Assembly (NCBI GenBank): GCA_016718385.1
Contig: JADKDK010000008.1
Span: 186,001-250,000, forward strand
Direction: 5' to 3'
DNA from: Gammaproteobacteria bacterium
Lineage (GTDB): Bacteria; Pseudomonadota; Gammaproteobacteria; Pseudomonadales; UBA5518
Length of the DNA stretch: 64,000 nt
The notes below the pieces were generated by a model that saw only the letters and a list, made by a program, of their open reading frames with translations, was not told the origin of the DNA and ran no database searches. Each line of letters opens with the position of its first letter. Position 1 is the first letter of the stretch. This document shows positions 44,026 to 54,420 of the stretch, piece by piece. Both the position numbers and the translations under genes were made by a program.

Positions 44026-45105
44026 ATGCAACGCCTGACGCGCAACGCGATGCTGATCGCACTGGCCGGCGCCACGGCATTCGGCGGCTGGCAGCTGCTG
44101 CGCGGGCGCGGGGTCCCCGTCGAGGCCTTCGTGCCGCCCGCGCCCGCGGTGCGCGCCGCCACGGTCGAACGGCGCGAGATCGCCGACCGCGTCGAGGCGC
44201 TGGGCACCACGTCGTCGTGGGAATCGATCGAGGTGCGACCCACCGTCACCGAGTTCGTCAGCGAGATCCACTTCACCGATGGCCAGGCGGTGACGCGTGG
44301 CGACGCGCTGGCGACGCTGGCGCAGCAGGAGGAGAGCGCGCAGCTCGACGAGGCCCGCGCCTACCTCGACGAGCAGCTGCGCGAGGTGCGACGCATCGAG
44401 GGACTGGTGGCGCGCAAATCGCTGCCGCAGAGCCAGCTCGACGAGCGCCGCACGCTGCGCGACATCGCGCTCGCGCGCCTCGCCGCGGCGCAGGCGGCGC
44501 TGGCCGACCGTACCATCCGCGCGCCGTTCACAGGGCTGCTCGGGCTGCGCAACGTGAGCCCCGGCGCGCTGGTGACGCCGGAGACCGTGATCACCACGCT
44601 CGATGACGTCGCCACGCTGCGGCTCGATTTCACCGTGCCCTCCGCGCTGCTGTCACGGCTGCGCACGGGAGACGCGGTCACGGCCGCGAGCCCCGCCTTC
44701 GAGGGCCGCGAGTTCAGCGCCACCGTGACGGGCATCGATTCACGCGTGAACCCGGTAGACCGCTCGCTCACGGTACGCGCGCGCATCGACAACGCCGACC
44801 TGGCGCTCAGGCCCGGCATGCTGCTCACACTGGTGCTCGAGCACCACCCGCGCACCGCGCTGGTGGTGCCCGAGGAAGCGTTGGTGCACTACCAGCGCTC
44901 GCACTTCGTGCTGGTCGTCGACGGCGCCGACGGCAACCGCCTGGTGCGCCGCGAAGTCACGCTGGGAGCGCGCATTCCGGGCAGCGCGGAGATCCTCTCC
45001 GGCCTCGAGGAAGGCGAGCTCGTCGTGGTGGAAGGGCTGACCACCGCGCGTCCCGGGCAGCAGGTCCGCATCCTCGCGCCGCCGCACGCCGAATCGCCGC
45101 CATGA
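44026..45105 (+). CDS. RND efflux periplasmic adaptor (MFP)
   Basis: A 359-residue membrane-fusion protein linking the inner-membrane RND pump to an outer-membrane channel. An N-terminal membrane anchor (about 8-25) is followed by the alpha-hairpin and lipoyl half-motifs (VTEFVSEIHFTDGQAVTRGDALATL and DRTIRAPFTGLLGLRNVSPGALVTPE) and a beta-barrel region. The stop overlaps the pump start (ATGA), so the pair is translated together. No outer-membrane factor gene is adjacent. Confidence 0.93.
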   Translation: MQRLTRNAMLIALAGATAFGGWQLLRGRGVPVEAFVPPAPAVRAATVERREIADRVEALGTTSSWESIEVRPTVTEFVSEIHFTDGQAVTRGDALATLAQQEESAQLDEARAYLDEQLREVRRIEGLVARKSLPQSQLDERRTLRDIALARLAAAQAALADRTIRAPFTGLLGLRNVSPGALVTPETVITTLDDVATLRLDFTVPSALLSRLRTGDAVTAASPAFEGREFSATVTGIDSRVNPVDRSLTVRARIDNADLALRPGMLLTLVLEHHPRTALVVPEEALVHYQRSHFVLVVDGADGNRLVRREVTLGARIPGSAEILSGLEEGELVVVEGLTTARPGQQVRILAPPHAESPP

Positions 45106-48100
45106 TGCTCTCGGACCTCTCGGTGCGCCGCCCCGTGCTGGCGGCGGTGCTCAGCCTGCTGCTGATCGCCTTCGGCGCGGTGGCCTTCGACCTGCTGCCG
45201 CTGCGCGAGTACCCCGACATCGATCCGCCGGTCGTCACCATCGAGACCACCTACCGCGGGGCATCGGCGGCCGTGGTGGAAACGCGCATCACGCAGCCGC
45301 TCGAGGAACGCATCGCCGGCATCGCGGGGCTGGACGCCATCAGCTCGGGCAGCGAGGACGGCGTGTCGCTGATACAGCTCGAGTTCACCCTCGAGCGCGA
45401 CATCGACGATGCGGCGAACGACGTGCGCGATCGCGTCGGCGGCGCACTGGACCAGCTGCCCGCGGAAGCCGATGCGCCGGACATCCGCAAGGAGGACGCG
45501 TCCGGGCGCGTGATGCTCTGGCTCAACCTGGTCAGCGACCGCATGGACCGGCTGGAGCTCACCGATTACGCCAATCGTTTCATCGTCGACCGTTTCGCGG
45601 TGATCGACGGCGTGGCCCGCGTGCAGGTGAGCGGCGGACTCGATTATGCGATGCGCATCTGGCTCGATCGCGACGCGCTCGCGGCCCGTTCGCTGACGGT
45701 GGCCGATGTCGAGGCAGCGCTGGCGCGCGAGAACCTGGAACTGCCCGCGGGCGCCATCCGCTCGGAGCAGCGCGACTTCGTGGTGCGCATGGAGCGCGGG
45801 TACCACAGCGCCGAGGACTTTCGCCAGCTGGTGCTGGGCAAGGGCGGCGACGGTCACCTGGTGCGGCTGGGCGAGGTCGCGACGGTGGAGCTGGGCGCCG
45901 CGGAGAACCGCCGGCAATTCCGCGGCAACGGCGTGCCGATGGTCGGTATCGGCATCGTCAAGCAGAGCAACGCCAATACGCTGGCGGTGGCGCGCGCGGT
46001 GCGGGCCGAGCGTGACCGCACCAACCTCTCGCTGCCCGAGGGAATGGAGCTCAAGCAGAGCTACGACTCCTCGGTGTTCATCGAGAGCGCCATTGCCGAG
46101 GTCTATCTCACGCTGTTCATCGCCTGCGGCCTGGTGATGGTGGTTATCTGGCTGTTCCTCGGCGACACGCGTGCCATGCTGATACCGGCAGCGACACTGC
46201 CCGTGTCGCTGATCGCGACCTTCATCGTGCTCTACTTCTTCGGTTATTCGATCAACCTGCTGACGCTGCTCGCGCTGGTGCTCGCGATCGGGCTGGTGGT
46301 GGACGACGCCATCGTGGTGCTGGAGAACATCCACCGCCGCATGCGCGCCGGCGAAACGCCGCTGGTCGCCGCGTGGCGCGGCACGCGGCAGGTCGGTTTC
46401 GCCGTGGTGGCGACCACGCTGGTGCTGGTGTCGGTGTTCGTCCCGATCACTTTCCTGCAGGACGACATCGGGCGGCTGTTCGGTGAATTCGCCGTCGCGA
46501 TGGCGGCGGCGGTGCTGTTCTCGGCGCTGGTGGCACTCACCCTCTCGCCGGCGATGTGTTCGATCATGTTGCGCCCGGACACCGTGGAGCACGGCGCGGG
46601 CCGCGCATTCACCCGCGCACAGGCGGCGTATCGCCGATCGCTCGCCGGCGTGCTGCACCATCCGTGGATCGCGCTGGCAGTGTTTGCGGCGGTCCTCGCC
46701 GGTGCGTGGCTGCTGTTGCGGGCCATTCCGTCCGAGTTCGCGCCCCGCGAGGATCGCGGCACCTTTTTCATGTTCATCACTGCGCCAGAGGGTTCTTCCT
46801 TCGATTACACGATGCGCCATGTCGATGATATCGAGCGGCGCATCATGCCGATGGTCGAGCGGGGCGACATCGAGCGCATGCTGCTGCGCGCACCCGCGGG
46901 GTTCACGCGCACCGAGACCTATAGCGCGGCGACCGGCATATTCAACCTGCCGCACTGGGACACCGGGCGGCGCCCGGCGTGGGAGACGATCGCGGAGGTG
47001 AGCCGGCGCATCGCCGACGTGCCCGGGGTGCAGGCCTTTCCGGTCATGCCGCAGGGTCTCGGCGGCCGATTCGAGAAGCCGCTGCAGTTCGTGATCGGCG
47101 GCGGCACCTTCGAGGAGCTCGCGCAATGGCGCGACATCCTGCTCGAGCGCATTGCGCAGAATCCCGGACTGACCGCGGTCGACCACGACTACAAGGAGAC
47201 CAAGCCGCAACTGCGCGTCGAGGTGGACCGCGCACGCGCCGGCGATCTCGGTGTCAGCGTCGAGAATGTGGGCCGCACGCTCGAGACACTGCTCGGTTCC
47301 CGTCGCGTCACCAAGCTGCTGATGAATGGCGAGGAGTACGACGTGATCCTCGAGGCCATCGAGGACACCAAGCGCAGCAGGGGAGATATCTCGAACATCT
47401 ACGTGCGCTCGGCGACGAGCGGCGCGCTGGTGCCACTGGCGAGCCTGGTCCGTACCGAGGAGTCTGCCGATGCCGGCGCCCTGAACCGCTACAACCGCAC
47501 GCGCGCGATCACGATCGAAGCGAACCTCGCCGACGGCTACACCCTCGGCGAGGCCATCGACTTCATGGAGAGCAGCGCGCGCGAGCTGCTGCCACCGCGT
47601 GCCACGACCGACCTCAAGGGCGAATCGCGCGACCTGCGCGATTCGGGCCGCTCGATCTACCTGATGTTCATGCTCTCGCTGCTGGTGGTCTACCTGGTGC
47701 TGTCGGCGCAGTTCGAGAGTTTCCTGCACCCGCTGATCATCATGCTGACGGTGCCGCTGGCGGTGGTGGGCGCACTGCTGGGCCTGTGGCTCACGGGACA
47801 GACGCTCAACATCTACAGCCAGATCGCGATCATCATGCTGGTGGGGCTGGCGGCGAAGAACGGCATCCTGATCGTGGAGTTCACGAACCAGCTGCGCGCC
47901 GAGGGCCTCGAGCGCGAAGAGGCGCTGCTGGACGCCGCCTCGCTGCGGCTGCGTCCGATCATCATGACCTCGATCACCACGATCATGGGCGCCGTGCCGC
48001 TGGTGCTCTCGGGCGGCGCGGGTGCCGAGACGCGCTTCGTTATCGGCGTGGTCGTGATCGCCGGCGTGCTGGTCTCGACGCTGCTCAGCCTGCTCGTCGT

Positions 48101-48212
48101 GCCCCTGACCTATCACTGGCTGACCGCGCGCGCGCCGCTGCCGGGCGCTACCGGCCAGCGCCTGGAACGCGAGCTGGCCGCGCATGCCGCGAGCGAAGCG
48201 CGCGCTGACTGA
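45102..48212 (+). CDS. RND-family efflux permease (HAE1/AcrB-type)
   Basis: A 1036-residue proton-driven inner-membrane transporter with two repeats of six helices and large periplasmic loops. The proton-relay Asp pair is in ALVLAIGLVVDDAIVVLENI; N-terminal SVRRPVLAAVLSLLLIAFG and C-terminal NIYSQIAIIMLVGLAAKNGILIVEF are typical. Such pumps export hydrophobic toxic compounds. The closest look is the MexF/CeoB-like or uncharacterised AcrB group. It is complete and forms a two-gene operon with the adaptor. Confidence 0.95.
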   Translation: MMLSDLSVRRPVLAAVLSLLLIAFGAVAFDLLPLREYPDIDPPVVTIETTYRGASAAVVETRITQPLEERIAGIAGLDAISSGSEDGVSLIQLEFTLERDIDDAANDVRDRVGGALDQLPAEADAPDIRKEDASGRVMLWLNLVSDRMDRLELTDYANRFIVDRFAVIDGVARVQVSGGLDYAMRIWLDRDALAARSLTVADVEAALARENLELPAGAIRSEQRDFVVRMERGYHSAEDFRQLVLGKGGDGHLVRLGEVATVELGAAENRRQFRGNGVPMVGIGIVKQSNANTLAVARAVRAERDRTNLSLPEGMELKQSYDSSVFIESAIAEVYLTLFIACGLVMVVIWLFLGDTRAMLIPAATLPVSLIATFIVLYFFGYSINLLTLLALVLAIGLVVDDAIVVLENIHRRMRAGETPLVAAWRGTRQVGFAVVATTLVLVSVFVPITFLQDDIGRLFGEFAVAMAAAVLFSALVALTLSPAMCSIMLRPDTVEHGAGRAFTRAQAAYRRSLAGVLHHPWIALAVFAAVLAGAWLLLRAIPSEFAPREDRGTFFMFITAPEGSSFDYTMRHVDDIERRIMPMVERGDIERMLLRAPAGFTRTETYSAATGIFNLPHWDTGRRPAWETIAEVSRRIADVPGVQAFPVMPQGLGGRFEKPLQFVIGGGTFEELAQWRDILLERIAQNPGLTAVDHDYKETKPQLRVEVDRARAGDLGVSVENVGRTLETLLGSRRVTKLLMNGEEYDVILEAIEDTKRSRGDISNIYVRSATSGALVPLASLVRTEESADAGALNRYNRTRAITIEANLADGYTLGEAIDFMESSARELLPPRATTDLKGESRDLRDSGRSIYLMFMLSLLVVYLVLSAQFESFLHPLIIMLTVPLAVVGALLGLWLTGQTLNIYSQIAIIMLVGLAAKNGILIVEFTNQLRAEGLEREEALLDAASLRLRPIIMTSITTIMGAVPLVLSGGAGAETRFVIGVVVIAGVLVSTLLSLLVVPLTYHWLTARAPLPGATGQRLERELAAHAASEARAD

Positions 48213-48289
48213 TGCGGGTGGTGCACCGGGCAGGCGAGACGCTCGCACGGTGTTTCGCGCGCGAGATCGGCTGAACCACGGCGACTCGC

Positions 48290-49300
48290 TCAGAGCCCGC
48301 GGAAGCCGAAATGCTCCGGGGCAAACGCCCGGTAGGTCGCATCCACCACGTCCGGCTCGAATCCGAGGCACGACACCACGTGCGTGTGGATGCCGCCGCG
48401 CGCGTAATCGAGCACGCGCTGCTGGCACTGCTCGCGCGTGCCGATGAGCGCGATCTCGTCGACCAGCTCGTCGCTGATGGCCGCCGCGGTGCGCTCGCGG
48501 TCGCCCGCGGCCCAGCCCTCGCGGATCTCGCGCGCGGCGTGCTCGTACCCGCACCACGCGAGGAACTCGTTGTAGACCGGCGTGGCGTAGTACGAGGCGA
48601 ACACCATGCGGAACAACTTGCGCGTCGCCGCGGGATCCTCGGTCACCGCGATCTGGTGACGGCAGACGATCTCGACGTCGGCCGGATCCTTGCCGGCGCG
48701 CCGCGCGCCACGCGCCACGTGCTCGACGATGCGCGGCAGCGCGTGGCGCGGAAACAGGTTCAGGATCACGCCGTCGCCGAGTTCGGCCGCCAGCTCGATC
48801 ATGCGCGGGCGCAGCGCCGCGAGATGGATCGGCAGCCCCCCCGCCACCGCCTCCTGGCGGTAGCCGTGACTCTTCAGGGTCTCGCCGCTGAAGCGCGTCT
48901 TCTCGCCGGCCAGCATCTGGCGCAGCAGCTGCACCGTTTCGCGCATGCGCGTGAGCGGCTTCGCCAGCTCCAGACCGTGCCAGCCTTCGATGATCGCGTG
49001 GCTCGAAGTGCCCAGGCCCAGTACGAAGCGCCCCGGCGCGACCTGCGCGATGGTGGCCGCGGTGCTCGCCAGCACCGCGGGCGTGCGTGTGTACGCTGGC
49101 ACCACCGCGATGCCGATGCGGGCACGCGTGGTGTTCTGCGCGATCAGCGCCGCCAGCGTCAGCGCATCCATGCCGCCGGCGTCCGCGAGCCACAGGTCGT
49201 CGTAGCCCGCGCTCTCGGCGCGGCGCGCGAGCGCCAGGGTGTCGGCGACGTTGCCGCTCAATCCGGGAAGTGTGATGGCCGTGCGAAAACGGGGCGGCAT
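48290..49300 (-). CDS. LLM-class (F420-type) flavin-dependent oxidoreductase
   Basis: A 336-residue TIM-barrel oxidoreductase of the luciferase-like superfamily. Segments ALARRAESAGYDDLWLADAGG, ARIGIAVVPAYTRTPAVLASTAATIAQVAPGRFVLGLG and GLPIHLAALRPRMIELAAELGDGVILN are those of the class often annotated as F420-dependent in Actinobacteria but also widespread in hydrocarbon-degrading Gammaproteobacteria. Substrate and cofactor (FMN or F420) cannot be separated by eye. ATG 49300 starts the conserved region. Confidence 0.88.
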   Translation of the reverse strand: MPPRFRTAITLPGLSGNVADTLALARRAESAGYDDLWLADAGGMDALTLAALIAQNTTRARIGIAVVPAYTRTPAVLASTAATIAQVAPGRFVLGLGTSSHAIIEGWHGLELAKPLTRMRETVQLLRQMLAGEKTRFSGETLKSHGYRQEAVAGGLPIHLAALRPRMIELAAELGDGVILNLFPRHALPRIVEHVARGARRAGKDPADVEIVCRHQIAVTEDPAATRKLFRMVFASYYATPVYNEFLAWCGYEHAAREIREGWAAGDRERTAAAISDELVDEIALIGTREQCQQRVLDYARGGIHTHVVSCLGFEPDVVDATYRAFAPEHFGFRGL

Positions 49301-49508
49301 GGTGACTCTCTCCTCTTCATGGCGTTGTGGCGCGAGTCTAGCCGACACGGGGCCGCGCTCACAGCGCGCCTCGGCGCGCCCTGCCGGTGACCGCCGGCTT
49401 CTCAGGCCGCGACGAACGCGCTACTGTTTCCGCACCTTCATAAAAAACGGGGGCGGAGGGATTGCTCATGTGCTCCACTCCAGCCCGCCGGAGCCGCGGA
49501 GATTTCCG

Positions 49509-51158
49509 ATGAAAACCTACGCTTACCCGCTGCAGTTGCTCGCCGACCACGTCGCGCGCCATCCGGACCGGCCCTACCTGCACCAGCCCGTTGACCGGGT
49601 GTGGCGCAGCTTCAGCTGGCGCGAGGTCGACACGCAGGCGCGACGACTCGCCAGCGGCCTGCTGGCGCAGGGCTACCGGGCGGGCGATCGCATCGCGATC
49701 CTGTCCAAGAACTGTGCCGAATGGTTCATCGCGGATTTCGCGATCATGATGGCCGGACTGGTCAGCGTGCCGATCTACCCTACCGCCTCGGCCACAACCA
49801 TCCGCTACGTGCTCGAACACAGCGAGGCGCGCGCGATCTTCCTCGGCAAGCTCGACGCCACGGCGCCCGCCGACGAGGCGATCGGGCCGCAGGTGCTGCG
49901 CATCGCGTTGCCCTATCCCACGGCGCCGGCCGCCGCGCACTGGAACGACTGGCTGGCGCACCACCAGCCGCTGGCCGACACCGCGCAGCAGCGACCCGAC
50001 GACATCTTCACGCTGGTCTACACCTCGGGCAGCACCGGGGTGCCCAAGGGCGTGGTGATCAGCCACCGCAACATGGCGGCATCGGCACAGGGCACGCGCG
50101 ACAACGTGCAGGCGCGCCCCGGCGACCGGCTCCTTTCCTACCTGCCGCTGGCGCACATCGCCGAGCGCGCGGTCGTGGAGCAGCTGTCGCTGGGGCTCGA
50201 TGCGGAGGTCTACTTCGTCGAGTCGCTGGACACCTTCGCCGAGGACCTGCGCCACGCGCGTCCCACGGCGTTCATGTCGGTGCCGCGGCTGTGGACGCGC
50301 TTCCAGTCGCAGATCCTGCGCCGCATGCCCGATGCGCGGCTGCAGCGCCTGCTCGCCATACCGCTGGTCGGACGGGTGGTGGCACGGCGCATCCGCAAGG
50401 CCATGGGCCTCGATTGCGCGCGCCTGTTCGGCTCGGGCACCGCGCCTATTTCGCCGGCCATGCTGGCCTGGTTCGCGCGCCTCGGCATCCCGATCAGCGA
50501 GGGCTGGGGCATGACCGAGACCACGGGGCTGTCGTGCAGCAACTACCCCTACCGCCCCGACTGGATGGGCACCATCGGCAAGCCGCTCGATTGCGTGGAG
50601 ATGACGCTTTCGCCGCAAGGCGAGATCCTGGTCCGCGGCGATGCGGTGTTTCGCGAGTACTACCGCAACCCCGAAGCCACCGCGGCGACCTTCCGCGACG
50701 GCTGGCTGCTGACCGGCGATATCGGCGAGCGTCGCCCCGACGGGGCGTTCCGGATCATCGGCCGGGTCAAGGAGCAGTTCAAGACCGCCAAGGGCAAGTA
50801 CGTGGCACCGGTGCCGATAGAAAGCCTGCTCGCCGCTAACCCCGTGATCGACCAGGTCTGCGTGATGGGCAGCGGCCGCAAGCAGCCGGTGGCCCTGGCG
50901 GTGCTCGCCGAGGGCGAGCCGCGCAGCGAGGCGGAGCTGGCGCGCGAGCTCCAGAGCCTGCTGGAGCAGGTCAATGGCCAACTCGAGAGCCACGAGGCAC
51001 TCGATCACATCGTGGTGTGCGCCGAGCCCTGGAGCATCGAGAACGAGTTGCTGACGCCAACCCTCAAGCTCAAGCGCGAACGCATCGAGGCCCGCTACGG
51101 CCCGCTGCTGGAAAGCACCCCGCTGCACCGACCCGTGGTCTGGGAACAGCCGCGCTGA
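49509..51158 (+). CDS. Long-chain AMP-dependent synthetase/ligase
   Basis: A 549-residue adenylate-forming acyl-CoA ligase of the LC-FACS (FadD15/ACSL-like) branch. It shows LVYTSGSTGVPKGVVISHRNM, SYLPLAHIAERAV, GWGMTETTGLSCSN, the Asp in LLTGDIGE and the DRxK-like GRVKEQFKTAKGKYVAPVPIE. It differs clearly from the FATP-type ligase at 18.7 kb. It stands alone, divergent from the LLM oxidoreductase gene. Confidence 0.93.
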   Translation: MKTYAYPLQLLADHVARHPDRPYLHQPVDRVWRSFSWREVDTQARRLASGLLAQGYRAGDRIAILSKNCAEWFIADFAIMMAGLVSVPIYPTASATTIRYVLEHSEARAIFLGKLDATAPADEAIGPQVLRIALPYPTAPAAAHWNDWLAHHQPLADTAQQRPDDIFTLVYTSGSTGVPKGVVISHRNMAASAQGTRDNVQARPGDRLLSYLPLAHIAERAVVEQLSLGLDAEVYFVESLDTFAEDLRHARPTAFMSVPRLWTRFQSQILRRMPDARLQRLLAIPLVGRVVARRIRKAMGLDCARLFGSGTAPISPAMLAWFARLGIPISEGWGMTETTGLSCSNYPYRPDWMGTIGKPLDCVEMTLSPQGEILVRGDAVFREYYRNPEATAATFRDGWLLTGDIGERRPDGAFRIIGRVKEQFKTAKGKYVAPVPIESLLAANPVIDQVCVMGSGRKQPVALAVLAEGEPRSEAELARELQSLLEQVNGQLESHEALDHIVVCAEPWSIENELLTPTLKLKRERIEARYGPLLESTPLHRPVVWEQPR

Positions 51159-51238
51159 GACACGCCCGCCCCTCGGGGCTGGTCAACGGAATCGCGGCCC
51201 GCGCGTTCTACGCGCTAACTCCACCGTGGGTCCGTCGG

Positions 51239-53008
51239 ATGAAAGCCCTGTTGCGTTGCCTGTTGTCGCTGCTGGTGCTGACTGCGCATGGCTGCGCCGG
51301 GCAGCCACGCGAGGAGGTGCCGCTCTTCTCCCAGGCGGAACTCGACCAGATGCTGGCGCCCATCGCCCTGTATCCGGACCAGCTGCTGTCGCAGGTCCTG
51401 ATGGCTGCTACCTACCCGCTGGAAGTGGTGCAGGCTGCTCGCTGGTCGCGCGAGCACCCGGGCCTGCAGGGGCAGGAGGCGGTGCGCGCGGTCGACGACA
51501 GGGCGTGGGATCCCAGCGTCAAGTCGCTGGTCGCCTTCCCCGACCTGCTGGCACAGATGGACGCCGACCTGGACTGGACCGAGCGCCTCGGCGATGCGTT
51601 CCTGGCCCAGCAGCAGCAGCTCATGGACACCGTGCAGTCGCTGCGCCAGAGGGCCTACGATGCCGGCAACCTGCGTTCGGCCGAGCAAGTGCAGGTAGTG
51701 CGCGAACGCGAAGTCATCTACGTGCGTTCTGCGTATCCGGACGTGATCTACATGCCCTATTACGATCCCTTCACGATCTACGGCTCATGGTGGTGGCCGC
51801 ATTACCGTCCCGTTTACTGGGCGCCGTGGCCCAGCTATGGCGTGACGCTCGGTTACGCCAGCCACGGCGGGTTCTACTGGGGAGCGGGATACAACCTCGG
51901 CGTCGGATTCTTTTTCAGTGACTGGGACTGGCACGATCACTACGTGCGCGTGGTCGAGTACCCGCCCTTCTATTACCGCCGACCGCCGTACGTGCAGCAC
52001 GTCTGGGTGCACGACTACCATCACCGCCGCGGCGTGCCCTACCGCCACGAGGCGGTCGAGCGCCGCTTCGTGCCGGCCGACGCCGCGCCGGTGCGCCGCC
52101 ACGACTACGGCGACCAGCGTGACCGCGACCGCGACTACCGCTACCGCGAGGACTATGACGGTGGCCGTGAACGCGAGAGTCCGCCGCCGCCCGCCCGAAG
52201 CGTCGCGCCGCGCGGCGGCGAGCAACCCGGCGTCGTCGCCCCCGTCCCGCGTGCGGACCCCGTGACGCCCGTGAGCACGACACCTGCCCTGCGCGAGGAC
52301 CGCAGGGTACCGACGCGCGAATACCGCGGCGCAGCGCCGGGCGCAAACACGGGTACCGAGCGCCCGCCGCGAAGCGTCGAGGGCACGGTCCCGCAGCGCA
52401 GCCTGCGCGGCGCCGAGGCCCGCCCGAACGCGGGAACGCAACACCTGCCTGCGCCGCTCGAGCGCGGCAACAACGGCGGCGCAGCGCCGCGCGCGGAACG
52501 CCCCGCGACATCCGAACGCAAGCCCGCATACCGCCCCCCCGAGCGGCCTGCGGCGAGCGCCCCGGAACGTATCGAGCCGCGCCCGAGGCAGCACAGCGCG
52601 CGGCCCGAGATGCGGAGCGCTCCGGAGCCGCGCTACCCGGCGCCCGAGACGCGCACGGCGCCGCTGCAACGGGCTCCGACGCCCATCGAGCCGCCGCGGC
52701 AAACGCACCCCGATACCCAGCCCGACCGCGGCTATCCGCAGGTGGCGCCGCAACGCACCCCGACGCCCTCGGGCAGCGGTTTCCGGACGCCCGAGCGCGG
52801 CAGCCGCGAACCGTCGTACGGCGGCACCAGCGTGCTGCGAGTCGAGATGTCGCAGCCGCGCCAGCCCGATCCGCGCAGCCAGCCCACCGGCGGCGGTTCA
52901 CAGCGCGTCGAGCGCGCGGATGGCGGACGTGGCAGCGATGGCGACAGCGGTAACTTCCGGCGAGGCGACGACGGCGGCGGTCGAGGCATCGGCCGCGATC
53001 GCCCCTGA
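51239..53008 (+). CDS. DUF3300 lipoprotein with long Arg/Pro-rich tail
   Basis: A 589-residue exported protein: signal peptide with lipobox-like LTAHGC, then a DUF3300 domain (LDQMLAPIALYPDQLLSQVLMAATYPLEVV, DWTERLGDAFLAQQ, YPDVIYMPYYDPFTIYGSWWWP). A Tyr-, Trp- and His-rich stretch continues to about residue 285. The remaining 300 residues are low complexity, dominated by Arg, Pro, Ala, Glu and Gly with loose repeats (ERPP, EPRYPAPETR), and probably disordered and cell-wall or nucleic-acid binding. Function of the family is unknown. Confidence 0.9.
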   Translation: MKALLRCLLSLLVLTAHGCAGQPREEVPLFSQAELDQMLAPIALYPDQLLSQVLMAATYPLEVVQAARWSREHPGLQGQEAVRAVDDRAWDPSVKSLVAFPDLLAQMDADLDWTERLGDAFLAQQQQLMDTVQSLRQRAYDAGNLRSAEQVQVVREREVIYVRSAYPDVIYMPYYDPFTIYGSWWWPHYRPVYWAPWPSYGVTLGYASHGGFYWGAGYNLGVGFFFSDWDWHDHYVRVVEYPPFYYRRPPYVQHVWVHDYHHRRGVPYRHEAVERRFVPADAAPVRRHDYGDQRDRDRDYRYREDYDGGRERESPPPPARSVAPRGGEQPGVVAPVPRADPVTPVSTTPALREDRRVPTREYRGAAPGANTGTERPPRSVEGTVPQRSLRGAEARPNAGTQHLPAPLERGNNGGAAPRAERPATSERKPAYRPPERPAASAPERIEPRPRQHSARPEMRSAPEPRYPAPETRTAPLQRAPTPIEPPRQTHPDTQPDRGYPQVAPQRTPTPSGSGFRTPERGSREPSYGGTSVLRVEMSQPRQPDPRSQPTGGGSQRVERADGGRGSDGDSGNFRRGDDGGGRGIGRDRP

Positions 53009-53025
53009 GGGCGTGGCCGCCTGGC

Positions 53026-54420
53026 TCAGCCCATCGCCTTGCGCAGCAGGTCGTCGGCGAAGCGCTCCAGGTGCTGGATCGACTGCACCACGCGCACCTC
53101 GGTGCAGCAGCTGCGGTAGCGCAGCATCTCGGAATCCCCGGTGCCCCAGACACCCTTCGACTCGGGGTTGAGCCAGATCAGCTGACGGCTGCGCCGCCCG
53201 ATCTCGCGCAGATCCTCCAGCGCCGGGTCGCCGCGGTTGTTGCGCCCGTCTCCGAGCATCACCACCGTGGCACCGCGATCGAGCTCGCGCCCGGTGGCGG
53301 CGAGCAGGCCGCGGATCGCGGCCGCGTAATCCGTCGAACCGCCGCCGTACTGGCGCTGCGCCATTTCCACCGCGACCTCGGGCGGGTTGTCCTCGAACAA
53401 CGGCGTGACCTCGGCCAGCTGCGACGAGAACACGAAGCTGCGCACGCGCGGCAGCACGTCGCCCAGGCTGTAGAGAAACAGCAGCAGGAAGCGCGCATAG
53501 GCGCTCACCGAGCCGCTGATGTCGCAGACCGCGATCAGCGCGGGGCGGTCCTTGCGCACGCTCTTCCAGGCGGGCTCGAACAGCAAGCCGTCGTGCGCGG
53601 CGCCCTTACGCAGCGTCTTCGGCACGTCGAGCAGGCCGCGCCTGGTGGTGCGCCGTCGCCGCGCGTAGCGAGCCGACAACCGGCGCGCGATGCGTCGCAC
53701 CAAGCGGTTGATCTGCTGCAGGTCGCGCCGCTCGAGCCGCGACAGCCGCGCCGAACGCAGCACCGACTCGCGCAGCTCGCGTGCGTTGGCGCTGGCGAAC
53801 AGCAGGTACTGGTCCTCGACGTATTCGCGCACGCGATCGCGCAGCATCTCGGCGCCACGTTTCAGTGCGATGCCCGCGGCGTGACCCGGCTCGGCCTCGG
53901 GCGGCGCCTGCTCGAGGCCGAGGATCTCGGCCTGCAGCTGCGGCCAGCCCAGCTGTTCCAGCACGCGCCGCGAATACAGCCCGCGCTGCGTGAACACCTT
54001 CATGTCGCCGATGCCCGCCGCGCGCCCGGCGGCATCGATCGCGATCCGCAGCCCGGCCGCGTCACCCGAGAGCAACAGCTGCGCCAGCTCCGACAGCTCG
54101 CCGGCCATCGCGCCCTGCGCGGTCGAGGCGCCGGGCGCCGCCACATCGGCCCGCGGCGGCATCACGGCAGGCAATGCGTCCTGCGCCTGGTCCGCATCTT
54201 CCGGCCGGCGCCACGCGAAGAAGCGTTCGAAGCACTCGTCGAACAGCGTCTTGTCGTCGATCGTCTTGGCCAACGTCGCGGCCAGCACCAGGCGTACGCG
54301 CTCGCGATCGGCATAGCCCACCAGTTCCAGCGCGCGCGCCGCGTCCATGGTTTCCGCCGGCGAGACGCGGATCTCGGCGTTGCGCAGCACGCGCACGAAA
54401 TCCGTCAGCGTGCTTTCCAT
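53026..54420 (-). CDS. VWA-domain (CoxE-like) protein
   Basis: A 464-residue cytoplasmic protein with a helical N-terminal part, a basic stretch (RRIARRLSARYARRRR, 242-257) and a C-terminal von Willebrand A domain with MIDAS motif DISGS (300-304). The later Thr of GGGSTDYAAAI and Asp of MLGDGRNN complete the metal site. Partners of MoxR-type ATPases of this kind insert cofactors or metals or remodel enzymes. Its ATG overlaps the MoxR stop. Confidence 0.93.
   Translation of the reverse strand: MESTLTDFVRVLRNAEIRVSPAETMDAARALELVGYADRERVRLVLAATLAKTIDDKTLFDECFERFFAWRRPEDADQAQDALPAVMPPRADVAAPGASTAQGAMAGELSELAQLLLSGDAAGLRIAIDAAGRAAGIGDMKVFTQRGLYSRRVLEQLGWPQLQAEILGLEQAPPEAEPGHAAGIALKRGAEMLRDRVREYVEDQYLLFASANARELRESVLRSARLSRLERRDLQQINRLVRRIARRLSARYARRRRTTRRGLLDVPKTLRKGAAHDGLLFEPAWKSVRKDRPALIAVCDISGSVSAYARFLLLFLYSLGDVLPRVRSFVFSSQLAEVTPLFEDNPPEVAVEMAQRQYGGGSTDYAAAIRGLLAATGRELDRGATVVMLGDGRNNRGDPALEDLREIGRRSRQLIWLNPESKGVWGTGDSEMLRYRSCCTEVRVVQSIQHLERFADDLLRKAMG

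Noticed and set aside
44889..49193. A 1434-codon open frame on the minus strand opposite the RND permease
   Set aside because: It is antisense to a clear RND pump and LLM gene, is rich in Arg, His and Ala with no domain, and is typical of long antisense frames in G+C-rich DNA.
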